DNA of 64,000 bases from the NCBI RefSeq assembly GCF_002019635.1, contig NZ_KV917371.1, forward strand, positions 992,001 to 1,056,000. The letters are read 5' to 3'. Below are positions 1-7,213 of the stretch, in pieces; the first letter of the stretch is position 1, and each line of letters begins with the position of its first letter. The notes under the pieces were generated by a model. It was not told the origin of the DNA. It worked only from the letters and a program-made list of their open reading frames with translations, and did no database searches. Origin of the DNA: Metabacillus halosaccharovorans. Its GTDB lineage: Bacteria; Bacillota; Bacilli; Bacillales; Bacillaceae. The translations under genes were made by a program, and so were the position numbers.

Positions 1-984
1 AATGAAAGAAGCAGAAAGCATTGAGATAAGCGGAACCATTGTTGTTAGCAACAGAAAACTCCATAAAAGCAGTTCAATCGTCAGACGTTTTCTTTTCGAA
101 AATAGAAATCTTGGTTCTTTATCCTCAACAGCTGTTTCATTGTTTTTAGATTTCTTTAAGAGCAGCCACTGAATAAACGTACCTGTTAATGCAATGATTC
201 CTAAAATGACAGATAAGGTTGCCGCTCTTTCAAAGGAATTTGGTCCTAACCCTACGATTTGCTCATAAATATATGTACTTAGCACTCTTATATTACCTGG
301 TATCCCAAGAAACGCAGGAATACCAAAGTTATCTAAGCTCGCAATAAAAGCCAGAAATCCTCCACTTGCAATCCCTGGTAACGCAAGAGGAAGAGTAATA
401 TTTTTGAAAGACTGCCACTTGCTTGATCCCGAAACCCTTGCCGCATATTCAAGATCACGGGGAATTTTTCTCAGAACCCCCACCGTTAATAAGTAAACCA
501 GAGGATAATGGGATAATCCCATTACGATAATGATTCCCTGTAAACTATACATATTCATCGGCTCTAAAGATCCGGGAAGCAGACTTAATAGATGAGCGAA
601 AAATCCGTTTTTACTCATAAATTGAGTCCATGCTAATGTTGTAATATAGGAAGGGATAATAAAAGGTAAAAAAATGAATAATTGAATCAGCTTTTTTTGT
701 CTAATATTTGTGTACGCAACAACCCAAGCTGTCATAATCCCTAAGATAATCGCGATAATAGACGAACCCACCACAACATATAACGTATTTTTTATCGTTT
801 TCCATGTAGAACGATCTTGAAGCACAGATGTATAGTTTTCGAATGTAAACCCGCCTTCTGAAGAAAAACTTAAGAAGACCAGTCTGAATATTGGTAGTAC
901 AAAAAAGATTACAACAAATAGTACACCAATTAAAAACCACCATTTATTCTGGTGATGAACACGATGAACAAAACTTTGCAACAT
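1..984 (-). CDS. Iron(III)-type ABC transporter permease (3' end cut by window edge)
   Basis: The reverse strand is open from an ATG at 984 to the window edge (328 codons), so the gene is partial. The protein begins MLQSFVHRVHHQNKWW, has many hydrophobic segments, and carries the permease loop that docks on the ATPase (EYAARVSGSSKWQSFKNI, then LPLALPGI). This is the FbpB-type two-domain permease family for ferric iron; a second permease half would lie beyond the edge. It follows the binding-protein gene by about 90 bp on the same strand, across an inverted repeat. Transport of another oxyanion-type or organophosphonate solute by this subfamily cannot be excluded. The ATPase gene would be expected outside the window. 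Confidence 0.85.
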   Translation of the reverse strand, partial: MLQSFVHRVHHQNKWWFLIGVLFVVIFFVLPIFRLVFLSFSSEGGFTFENYTSVLQDRSTWKTIKNTLYVVVGSSIIAIILGIMTAWVVAYTNIRQKKLIQLFIFLPFIIPSYITTLAWTQFMSKNGFFAHLLSLLPGSLEPMNMYSLQGIIIVMGLSHYPLVYLLTVGVLRKIPRDLEYAARVSGSSKWQSFKNITLPLALPGIASGGFLAFIASLDNFGIPAFLGIPGNIRVLSTYIYEQIVGLGPNSFERAATLSVILGIIALTGTFIQWLLLKKSKNNETAVEDKEPRFLFSKRKRLTIELLLWSFLLLTTMVPLISMLSASFI

Positions 985-1017
985 GAAGGATTTCTCTCCT
1001 TACCTTTTAAAAAGGAA

Positions 1018-1057
1018 ATAAGGCTATCTCAATTTTAAAGCATTGGATTAGCCTTAT
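1018..1057 (-). terminator. Intercistronic stem-loop between binding-protein and permease genes
   Basis: ATAAGGCTA at 1018-1026 pairs perfectly with TAGCCTTAT at 1049-1057 around a 22-nt loop. There is no long T-tract, so it is more likely an mRNA-stabilising or attenuating hairpin that favours the binding protein over the permease than a full terminator. Confidence 0.45.
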
Positions 1058-1070
1058 GATTTCCAAGCCA

Positions 1071-2090
1071 TTATTGTCCAAAAATTGTTTCAAATTCCTT
1101 CTTATCATCTTCTTTTGCTTGATAAAGTTCACTAATATCAGCATCAATCACGTTCATTTCGTCAATCGTCTGCAAGCCTTCCGGAGCGTCAACACCTTTG
1201 CGAATTGGTGTATAGCCTATTTCCGCTGCTAATTTTTGACCATCTTCTGATAAAACAAAATCAACAAATGCCTTTGCTGCTGCTTCATTTTCAGCGTCCT
1301 TCATAATACCGATTGGCTCAGTGATGACAGGTACTCCTTCTTTTGGATAAATTAATTCAACTGGAGATCCTTCTGCTTTTGCTCGGGCTACGATAAAATC
1401 GACAACCATACCATATGATTTTTCACCATCTGCAACAGCTTGAAGAACAGCTCCATTTCCTTTTGTCACCGTCATTTCATTTTCTTTTAAACTCTTAAAG
1501 TAATCCCATCCAAATGCTTCATTTCGTGTAAATACACCTAAATTATAGGCTGCAGCACCTGAATAAAATGGGCTTGGCATAATGGTTTTATCCTTGGCAC
1601 TCTCATCTAGCAGGACATTCCATGAGTCAGGCATTTCCTCTACATTTGCTGTGTTTGCTACTAATGCTGTAGCCATAACCTTTGTCCCGGCATACATGCC
1701 GTCAGGATCTACTAGATTAGATGGTATTTCACTGAGTTCCTCTGACTTATATTCAAGTAGCAGATCCTCTTCCTTCAAGTCCTCAAAGGTGACAGAGTCT
1801 GCCACTAGTAATACATCCGCTTGAACATCTCCTGCTTTCTGCTCAGCTTTAATTTTACTAATAACCTCTTCTGTCCCTGATCGATATGTCTGGACATTTA
1901 CATCAGGATATTTTTCAGTGAATGCATCTACTAACTTCTGAGCATCCTCATCCGGCTGTGATGTATAAAACGATAAATCTCCTTCAATTCCGGTTGAACT
2001 GCCATTATTTGAACTGCTTTCTTCACTCCCGCAGCCAACAAGTGCAAGGGATGCAAGAGTTAATAGAAATCCACCTTTTACTAGATTCAT
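1071..2090 (-). CDS. Iron(III)-type ABC transporter substrate-binding lipoprotein
   Basis: The 339-aa protein starts MNLVKGGFLLTLASLALVGC, a signal peptide with lipobox LVGC, so it should be lipid-anchored outside the membrane. The body (DLSFYTSQPDEDAQKLVDAF near the N-terminus, IGIMKDAENEAAAKAFVDFV near the C-terminus) matches bacterial extracellular solute-binding family 1/6 proteins of the FbpA/FutA type. I place the start at the ATG at 2090 because AGGAGG lies 6-7 nt upstream; an in-frame start 9 codons earlier has no good ribosome-binding site. It is the first gene of the importer operon. Iron as substrate is inferred from family resemblance only. Confidence 0.85.
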   Translation of the reverse strand: MNLVKGGFLLTLASLALVGCGSEESSSNNGSSTGIEGDLSFYTSQPDEDAQKLVDAFTEKYPDVNVQTYRSGTEEVISKIKAEQKAGDVQADVLLVADSVTFEDLKEEDLLLEYKSEELSEIPSNLVDPDGMYAGTKVMATALVANTANVEEMPDSWNVLLDESAKDKTIMPSPFYSGAAAYNLGVFTRNEAFGWDYFKSLKENEMTVTKGNGAVLQAVADGEKSYGMVVDFIVARAKAEGSPVELIYPKEGVPVITEPIGIMKDAENEAAAKAFVDFVLSEDGQKLAAEIGYTPIRKGVDAPEGLQTIDEMNVIDADISELYQAKEDDKKEFETIFGQ

Positions 2091-2164
2091 GTTTTTTCCT
2101 CCTAAATTTTTCAACATCGTCTCAAAACTTTTAAATTAAGTTTAATAGATTGATGTTAAGCGAC

Positions 2165-2192
2165 ATTATAGGCAGGGTTAATGTTTTGATAA
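2165..2192 (-). promoter_or_regulatory. Candidate sigma-A promoter of the iron-type importer
   Basis: On the reverse strand TTATCA (2187-2192) is followed after 16 bp by a perfect TATAAT (2165-2170), about 75 bp upstream of the binding-protein start. The AT-rich sequence overlapping and upstream of the -35 (TGATAATTTTATG, ATGATTAACATT) loosely resembles Fur-box halves. I cannot confirm an operator. Confidence 0.5.
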
Positions 2193-2255
2193 TTTTATGT
2201 AAAGAAATGATTAACATTTAACGATCCTCTATCTTTTAAGCTAGTGATTTTGGGC

Positions 2256-2287
2256 AAAAAAAAGAACACGGTATCTTCACCATGCCC
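2256..2287 (-). terminator. Rho-independent terminator of the ywqE-like gene
   Basis: Reading the reverse strand, GGGCATGGT pairs (with G-U pairs) with ACCGTGTTC and is followed by eight T residues. It begins three bases after the stop codon at 2290. Confidence 0.8.
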
Positions 2288-2289
2288 TT

Positions 2290-3054
2290 TTAAAATATTC
2301 CCAAAAATTTCTTGCGTCGAACTTCTTGAGGTGGTTGACGATAAATTGTGTTACCTTCAACTACCAGCTCCGCATTTTCCTGGAACATATAGACTAAATC
2401 ACGTCCAAATTCTTTACCGATCTCATCATAAGCTTCGCGCAATCGGAAGGATCTTCCTGATAGATTATGTGCATCTGATGCGATAAAATGCGCTTGATTT
2501 GATTCAATTAACTGAAGAGAAAACTTCTTTATTTTCTTGCCAAAATGTCCAGTGACACTCGATGCCGTTACCTGTGTTGCAGCACCTTGTTCAACTAGCT
2601 TAAATAAAATCGAAGGATTCTCGATAATCTCCGAATTCCGTTCAGGATGAACGATGATTGGAGAAAGTCCTGCTAGCTGAATATCAAATAATAGCTTTTT
2701 TGTATATCTCGGAACGTGATTTGACGGAAATTCAATAAAAAGATATTTTGAGTGATTAAGAGTCAAGATCTCGCCCTTATCATAATCCTCCAAAAGATCT
2801 CCATAAATTCGTGACTCCTGGCCAGGTAATATTTCAATAGGAAGATTGTGTTCCTTAATCGTCTTATTCAACTCTACAACTTTATCTTTAATAGACGAAG
2901 CAATATTGTCGTACTTTCCATTTTTATGATGTGGTGTTGCAATAATCTTCGTAATCCCCTCATTCACCGCATGCTTAATCATATTCAACGAAGCATCCAG
3001 ATCCTGAGCACCATCATCAATTCCGTCGAGAATATGGCAATGGATATCTATCAT
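2290..3054 (-). CDS. ywqE: YwqE/CpsB-family tyrosine-protein phosphatase
   Basis: The 254-aa protein begins MIDIHCHILDGIDDGAQDLD, the first metal-binding motif (HxH) of the PHP superfamily. Further metal ligands occur in ATPHH, IVHPERN and FIASDAH. This matches manganese-dependent phosphotyrosine phosphatases (CpsB, B. subtilis YwqE) that reverse BY-kinase phosphorylation in capsule or exopolysaccharide control. With the ATG at 3054 the length equals that of YwqE; the 19 upstream in-frame residues look non-coding, and a GGTAGGG ribosome-binding site precedes 3054. No kinase or polysaccharide operon adjoins it; an O-antigen-ligase-like gene lies 10 kb away. Confidence 0.88.
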   Translation of the reverse strand: MIDIHCHILDGIDDGAQDLDASLNMIKHAVNEGITKIIATPHHKNGKYDNIASSIKDKVVELNKTIKEHNLPIEILPGQESRIYGDLLEDYDKGEILTLNHSKYLFIEFPSNHVPRYTKKLLFDIQLAGLSPIIVHPERNSEIIENPSILFKLVEQGAATQVTASSVTGHFGKKIKKFSLQLIESNQAHFIASDAHNLSGRSFRLREAYDEIGKEFGRDLVYMFQENAELVVEGNTIYRQPPQEVRRKKFLGIF

Positions 3055-3147
3055 GTCATTCCCTACCTTTCTACTTAACAGAAAAACATCAATACTCCTA
3101 TTATCATACAATCAAAGCAGGAAGTCTATATCCAATAACAGGTACAT

Positions 3148-3167
3148 GGGGACAGGTTCCTCGTCCC
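3148..3167 (+). repeat. REP-like palindrome (right flank of RAYT block)
   Basis: GGGGACAGGTTCCTCGTCCC is a copy of the dispersed repeat, lying 6 bp beyond the stop of a degraded reverse-strand reading frame and about 270 bp downstream of the RAYT gene. Confidence 0.8.
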
Positions 3168-3173
3168 AGCTGC

Positions 3174-3314
3174 TTACTGTTGTTCCATCTCTTGCCTACT
3201 AAAAGCTTTGTTTGCTCTCCACATAACAAACAACACGGCTTCCCTCAAAGATTCATCAGTCACAAAAACGGAGAATTTTTGCCTAAACACGGTTAATCCA
3301 GCTTTTTGTATCAC
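3174..3314 (-). pseudogene. Possible degraded short gene downstream of the RAYT gene
   Basis: A 46-codon reverse-strand frame from GTG (3314) encodes a peptide ending FVMWRANKAFSRQEMEQQ. A second coding-looking stretch in another frame just upstream (KEGIIGRDISLPKDSD...) ends near 3290, so the two may be pieces of one frameshifted gene. No family recognised. A REP copy follows the stop by 6 bp, as for real genes in this window, which is the main reason to list it. Confidence 0.25.
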
Positions 3315-3439
3315 TATCTTTAGGTAGAGATATATCTCTTCCTATAATCCCCTCTTTTTAAGTTGAACGTATGTTGCTCTGCCATTACACATCTCATGTA
3401 AATAGCCATATGATCTTTTATAATCATAAGTCAAGAACT

Positions 3440-4213
3440 TCACTTCCTAGCCCTCTGGATCACACTCTTCGAAATACCTGTCACTCTTGCAATTTGCCTT
3501 AGACTAATCCCATTTACAGCTTTAAGCTTAAATAGGACAGAATCCCGTTCCTCCTTACCCATGTGCTGCAACATGTTTATGTTGGACACACCTATTTCAA
3601 AAAGGTAACTTTTTACTTCATCATCTGTTAACCGTATTCTTACGGTATCTTCCAAACATCGGTCATCATTTGGTTTTTCCATATAATCCTTGAACAATAA
3701 AAGGGCTTGTTTTCTATCTGAAGAGAAAAATTGAAGGGGATAATCTACATCAACAATCGTTGCTTTATGAAAGTACTCATGGATGCTTGTCCATTTGGAT
3801 TCGAAGATAGTAGGAGATAATCCTGCTTTTAGCGGGTTTTGGTGAATATAACGAAGCACGGTGAGAAAATATCTCATACTATCAATATTTTCGCTTTTAA
3901 ACCGTTCCTGAAACAAATGACCACAGCGGTCATATTTCATATTGTACCAGTAAACATAGCTTGAACTGATTCGCTTTATCACATTTGAGATATTATCTGA
4001 CTCCTTTATCAATAGATGAATATGATTGTCCATTAAACAATAACTGAAAAGGTGAAAATGACTCAATTCCTTATACTTCTTTAACACTTGTAAAAACTTC
4101 CGCCTATCTTGATCATCTTCAAAAATTGTTTGTCGATTGATGCCTCTGAGCATGATATGATAGATGCCGTTTGGGCTCTTTTTTCTTGCTATTCTTGGGA
4201 TAGGAATCACCAC
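3440..4213 (-). CDS. REP-associated tyrosine transposase (RAYT, Y1 family)
   Basis: 257 aa. The N-terminal 150 residues are an IS200/IS605-like Y1 transposase domain: YHIMLRGINRQTIFEDDQD, the HUH metal motif in MDNHIHLL (near residues 62-69), and the segment YVYWYNMKYDRCGHLFQERF carrying candidate catalytic tyrosines and the GHLFQxRF signature of RAYTs. The C-terminus ends in a helix-turn-helix (GISLRQIARVTGISKSV). RAYTs are single-copy domesticated transposases that process or mobilise REP palindromes. Here a REP copy lies on each side (3148-3167 and 4326-4360), with about two dozen more across the window. Start is GTG with a weak ribosome-binding site. No terminal inverted repeats or partner TnpB gene are present, so it is not an ordinary insertion sequence. 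Confidence 0.88.
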   Translation of the reverse strand: MVIPIPRIARKKSPNGIYHIMLRGINRQTIFEDDQDRRKFLQVLKKYKELSHFHLFSYCLMDNHIHLLIKESDNISNVIKRISSSYVYWYNMKYDRCGHLFQERFKSENIDSMRYFLTVLRYIHQNPLKAGLSPTIFESKWTSIHEYFHKATIVDVDYPLQFFSSDRKQALLLFKDYMEKPNDDRCLEDTVRIRLTDDEVKSYLFEIGVSNINMLQHMGKEERDSVLFKLKAVNGISLRQIARVTGISKSVIQRARK

Positions 4214-4325
4214 ACTTTTGAATTATAGATAAAATGAAAGAAATTGGAGACGAAACCAGAGGTGTAATGAGGGGAAGTTCACACATAAATTATTCTACTT
4301 TTTCTATTTGAATTCTGCAAGAAAT

Positions 4326-4360
4326 TGGAACTGGGACAGGTTACCTGTCCCCCTGTTCCA
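4326..4360 (+). repeat. REP-like palindrome forming the 3' end of the GGDEF/HD-GYP gene
   Basis: GGGACAGGTTACCTGTCCC (4333-4351) is a perfect inverted repeat with 9-bp arms, nested in outer arms TGGAAC/GTTCCA. The reverse-strand reading of this element supplies the final codons EQGDR and the stop of the neighbouring gene. Confidence 0.85.
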
Positions 4361-6137
4361 CTAACTTAATGAACGGTTCGACAAGGGCTGGGTCGAATTG
4401 TTGGCCTGAGCATTTTCGTAGTTCTTCGATGGCTTCTGCGAAGGTTTTGGTTTTTTGGTAAGGCCGCTCGGTTGTCATTGCATCGAAGGAGTCGATGATG
4501 CAGAGAATTCGGGCGAGCTTTGGGATGTTTTCTCCTTTGAGTCCGTATGGATAGCCTTTTCCGTCGTAGCGTTCGTGGTGAAGCTCGACAAGGGGCAGGA
4601 GGTCATCGTATTTTTTTGTAGATGCCAGAATTTCCTTGCCATACGTAACGTGTTTTTTCATCATTTCCCATTCGTGAACTTGCAGTTTGCCTTTTTTATT
4701 AATGATGTCACGCGGGATTTCAAGTTTTCCGATATCATGGATGAGAGCTCCTAGTATTAACCTTCTTTTTTCATCCTCACTTAGCGCAAGTTGATCACTA
4801 ATGTCGACGGCATATCTGAACACTCTTTTACTGTGTTGATATGTGTAGATATCCTTTGATAGAAAAATCTGCAGCTGCTGTTCTAGACCGTCGATTTCCT
4901 CTTTAATTTGAAGTCCTTTATGATTAAAACGGCCTTCTTTATAAATTTGGCAGTTGTTTTTCCCTTCAGCCTTTGCAAAATAAAGTGCTTTGTCAGCTCT
5001 AGCTAATAGCTCTGAAGCTCCGTATGTGCCTTTTTCATACTCTGTAATTCCGGCAGAGAAGGATAGGCATCTTAATGGTAGAATATCAACACCTTTGAAA
5101 GGTGTATCATTGTATTCCTTACGTAGTTTGTCCATGAACATTTTTGCTTTTCCCTGGCTTGTTTCAGGCATGATGATACCGAATTCTTCCCCGCCGTACC
5201 GTGCGACAATGTAAGGAAGATCCTTTATTTTCTCTGATAAGAAACTACCAAAGAATGTTAACAGCTCGTCCCCTTGGACATGTCCATTGAAATCGTTGTA
5301 TTTTTTAAAATCATCTAAGTCTAGCAATGCGATAGAAAACGGATCCTCATATTCACTTTTTTTAATGAATTCATCAAGCGTTTGTTTAAAATAACCATGG
5401 TTATACAAGCCTGTTAAAAAGTCTTTTTGTGCTCTTGTTTCTTCATTTTTATACAAAGAAAACACTTTCTGGAAGGCGAGCGAAAGAGTAATGGATAGAG
5501 AGATAAATAAGAAAACACCGAAAATCGGTTGTGCATGAATAACAATCGTCATGACAAGTGATAGCACCAATGTGCATAAATAACTAATGAACGCTTCTTT
5601 TAAATCATCTTTACTTAATAAACTTTGAAAAACTGTCCCAAAAGGCTGTTTCGTTACTAAGAAAAAGTACAGCCACATAATGATAACATTCAGGATAAAA
5701 TAGACGGTTAACGATATGGTATAAGGCCATAGATTTGTGATGTCTATACTCCCGACGTTTCCACCTGTAATGATAAAAGTATAATAAGTTGTAATGATCA
5801 TAATTGAATAGTTGGCGAAATTAAACAAATGCTTCCACCATTCGAGTTTAAAACGAATAAGGAAAAAAGCTAAACTGCTTAGCATTAAAACATAGAGTGG
5901 CACATTTAATCCAAACAAAAAGATACACGCTAAATAAATAGCAGAATCCATTGAGAGAGAATTTCCGGAAGGAAGAATAATATTGAAATGATTCAAGAGG
6001 AGAATTGCTCCAATGAGTGTATAAATTAAGACCCAATTTGATAGCACTCCAACATAAAGAGGCAGATTCAAAAAGAGGAGAACCATGCTGAATAGACAGA
6101 TGAACGTAATATAGAGATTTTGACGATTAAGTATCAT
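4341..6137 (-). CDS. Membrane GGDEF plus HD-GYP cyclic-di-GMP protein
   Basis: 598 aa with three parts. Residues 1-215 hold about six to eight membrane segments. A GGDEF domain follows (DFLTGLYNHGYF, then RYGGEEFGI), whose GGEEF signature indicates an active diguanylate cyclase. Residues about 415-598 are an HD-GYP domain (ALIHDIGKLEIP with the HD pair, and HHERYDGKGYP), a cyclic-di-GMP phosphodiesterase. The protein may therefore both make and break the second messenger, switched by the membrane sensor part. The last five residues before the stop are encoded by a REP copy, so the original C-terminus was probably slightly different. Transcribed alone; a hairpin lies upstream. Confidence 0.9.
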   Translation of the reverse strand: MILNRQNLYITFICLFSMVLLFLNLPLYVGVLSNWVLIYTLIGAILLLNHFNIILPSGNSLSMDSAIYLACIFLFGLNVPLYVLMLSSLAFFLIRFKLEWWKHLFNFANYSIMIITTYYTFIITGGNVGSIDITNLWPYTISLTVYFILNVIIMWLYFFLVTKQPFGTVFQSLLSKDDLKEAFISYLCTLVLSLVMTIVIHAQPIFGVFLFISLSITLSLAFQKVFSLYKNEETRAQKDFLTGLYNHGYFKQTLDEFIKKSEYEDPFSIALLDLDDFKKYNDFNGHVQGDELLTFFGSFLSEKIKDLPYIVARYGGEEFGIIMPETSQGKAKMFMDKLRKEYNDTPFKGVDILPLRCLSFSAGITEYEKGTYGASELLARADKALYFAKAEGKNNCQIYKEGRFNHKGLQIKEEIDGLEQQLQIFLSKDIYTYQHSKRVFRYAVDISDQLALSEDEKRRLILGALIHDIGKLEIPRDIINKKGKLQVHEWEMMKKHVTYGKEILASTKKYDDLLPLVELHHERYDGKGYPYGLKGENIPKLARILCIIDSFDAMTTERPYQKTKTFAEAIEELRKCSGQQFDPALVEPFIKLVEQGDR

Positions 6138-6170
6138 TTTTTATCACACTCACTACATACTAATTGGAAA

Positions 6171-6193
6171 AGAGGGAACCACAGATTCCCTCT
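6171..6193 (-). terminator. Bidirectional terminator below the 29-aa peptide gene
   Basis: AGAGGGAA (6171-6178) pairs with TTCCCTCT (6186-6193) and has T runs on both sides. It separates the DUF5317/peptide operon from the GGDEF gene. Confidence 0.7.
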
Positions 6194-6203
6194 TTTTATA
6201 TGA

Positions 6204-6293
6204 TTACCAGAATTTCCACCCTGAAGTTAACGCTACGATAGCTGAACCAATAATAAGTATGTTTAGGATAGCATTTTTTGTTTTATTTTTCAT
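6204..6293 (-). CDS. 29-aa membrane miniprotein, coupled to the DUF5317 gene
   Basis: The peptide begins MKNKTKNAILNILIIG and ends SGWKFW, with one hydrophobic membrane-spanning stretch. Its ATG overlaps the stop codon of the upstream DUF5317 gene (TAATG). The perfect ribosome-binding site AAGGAGGTGAAAATATA lies within the last codons of that gene, and a terminator follows at 6171-6193. The strong initiation signal and coupling make it a convincing gene despite its size. Function unknown; it may be a partner subunit of the DUF5317 protein. Confidence 0.65.
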   Translation of the reverse strand: MKNKTKNAILNILIIGSAIVALTSGWKFW

Positions 6294-6880
6294 TATATTT
6301 TCACCTCCTTCGAATTGCCATTTAATGGCTCCTCCCTTTCCTTTTTACGCAGCATGATTGCTTGAATCGCAAGGAAGCCTCCTATATTCATCACCACATC
6401 ACCAATGCTAATAATCTGCTCTCTTGGATATGGTGCCTTTAACGGAATAATATCACCTAAAAAGGCAAAAATCGTAGAACCTGTGACAAGCGTATGCTTA
6501 GCATATAAGCTGTTTTTTAATGTTTCTAAATAGTAAGGATCTAAGTGTAGGGCAGCCTCTCCAGAAACAGGCATTCTCCCTCCATTTACCGCCATCACGA
6601 TGAAGTTAAGCAGAACTCCAACAAAAATGAACTTGAAATGGGCATGAAATCGATTAATCCATAAAAAGATAAGTCCAATCACATAAACGCCTATGAAGGA
6701 AAACTGACTAATTTCCCCTACCCATTCAATTTTATTTTGAAAATAAAAAATACAAAGCTGAAAAAGAAGAAGTGCCGGGAACACCCATCCCATTTTAAAT
6801 CGAATCTCTCCAAATCCTTTTAAACTACCACCTCGAATAAATCCTATTAAAATGGCAACAAGCAGGCCATCATAAACCAT
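6293..6880 (-). CDS. DUF5317 family membrane protein
   Basis: 195 aa with about five membrane segments and the conserved stretch NGGRMPVSGEAA that marks the DUF5317 family. The function of the family is not known. The start is taken at the ATG at 6880, preceded by GGTGAGGG; 18 further in-frame residues upstream are unlikely to be translated. It forms a two-gene unit with the 29-aa peptide gene that overlaps its stop codon. Confidence 0.8.
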   Translation of the reverse strand: MVYDGLLVAILIGFIRGGSLKGFGEIRFKMGWVFPALLLFQLCIFYFQNKIEWVGEISQFSFIGVYVIGLIFLWINRFHAHFKFIFVGVLLNFIVMAVNGGRMPVSGEAALHLDPYYLETLKNSLYAKHTLVTGSTIFAFLGDIIPLKAPYPREQIISIGDVVMNIGGFLAIQAIMLRKKEREEPLNGNSKEVKI

Positions 6881-7032
6881 CGTACCCTCACCGACCTTCA
6901 AGAAATACAAATTTTTGACAGAATCTTCTAACAATCTACAATTATTATAATCTATTACATTTCAAACACACTAGTACCTATCTTCTTTTTGAGTCTTTAG
7001 ACCTAAATAGAGATGGGTCGGGGGCGGGTCGC

Positions 7033-7052
7033 GGGGACAGGTTCCTTGTCCC
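7033..7052 (+). repeat. REP-like palindrome
   Basis: A perfect copy of the core, GGGGACAGGTTCCTTGTCCC, between the GH32 gene and the DUF5317 unit, about 40 bp from the hairpin at 7095-7124. Confidence 0.85.
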
Positions 7053-7094
7053 AATCGAGCAACTCCTGCTCTTCTGCATGAAATCACTAAATAA

Positions 7095-7124
7095 AAAAGA
7101 GAAGTGCTCAAACACTTCTCTTTT
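7095..7124. terminator. Bidirectional hairpin terminator
   Basis: AAAAGAGAAGTG and CACTTCTCTTTT form a perfect 12-bp stem with a 6-nt loop, flanked by A and T runs. It terminates the GH32 operon from the right. The stem sequence is shared with the hairpins at 58174, 62011 and 63656, which end a larger repeat. Confidence 0.8.
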
Positions 7125-7213
7125 AACCTTCCAGCCCTTGCTAGTCGTTTGATTTCTAATATACTCTCTCATAGTACATTCCTGAATCACCTACAAAAAG
7201 TGAAACCGCAACC

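Noticed and set aside
2165-2240. A firm Fur box upstream of the iron-type importer
   Set aside because: Only partial TGATAAT/ATTA halves are visible; too weak to annotate beyond a note on the promoter.
3440-4213. Calling the Y1 transposase an IS200/IS605 insertion sequence
   Set aside because: No TnpB partner or IS ends are seen, and the GHLFQxRF signature plus flanking REPs fit a RAYT better.
6978-7190. 70-aa reverse frame (MIQECTMREYIRNQ...)
   Set aside because: It runs through the hairpin at 7095-7124 and the REP at 7033-7052, has no ribosome-binding site, and its residues simply translate those elements.
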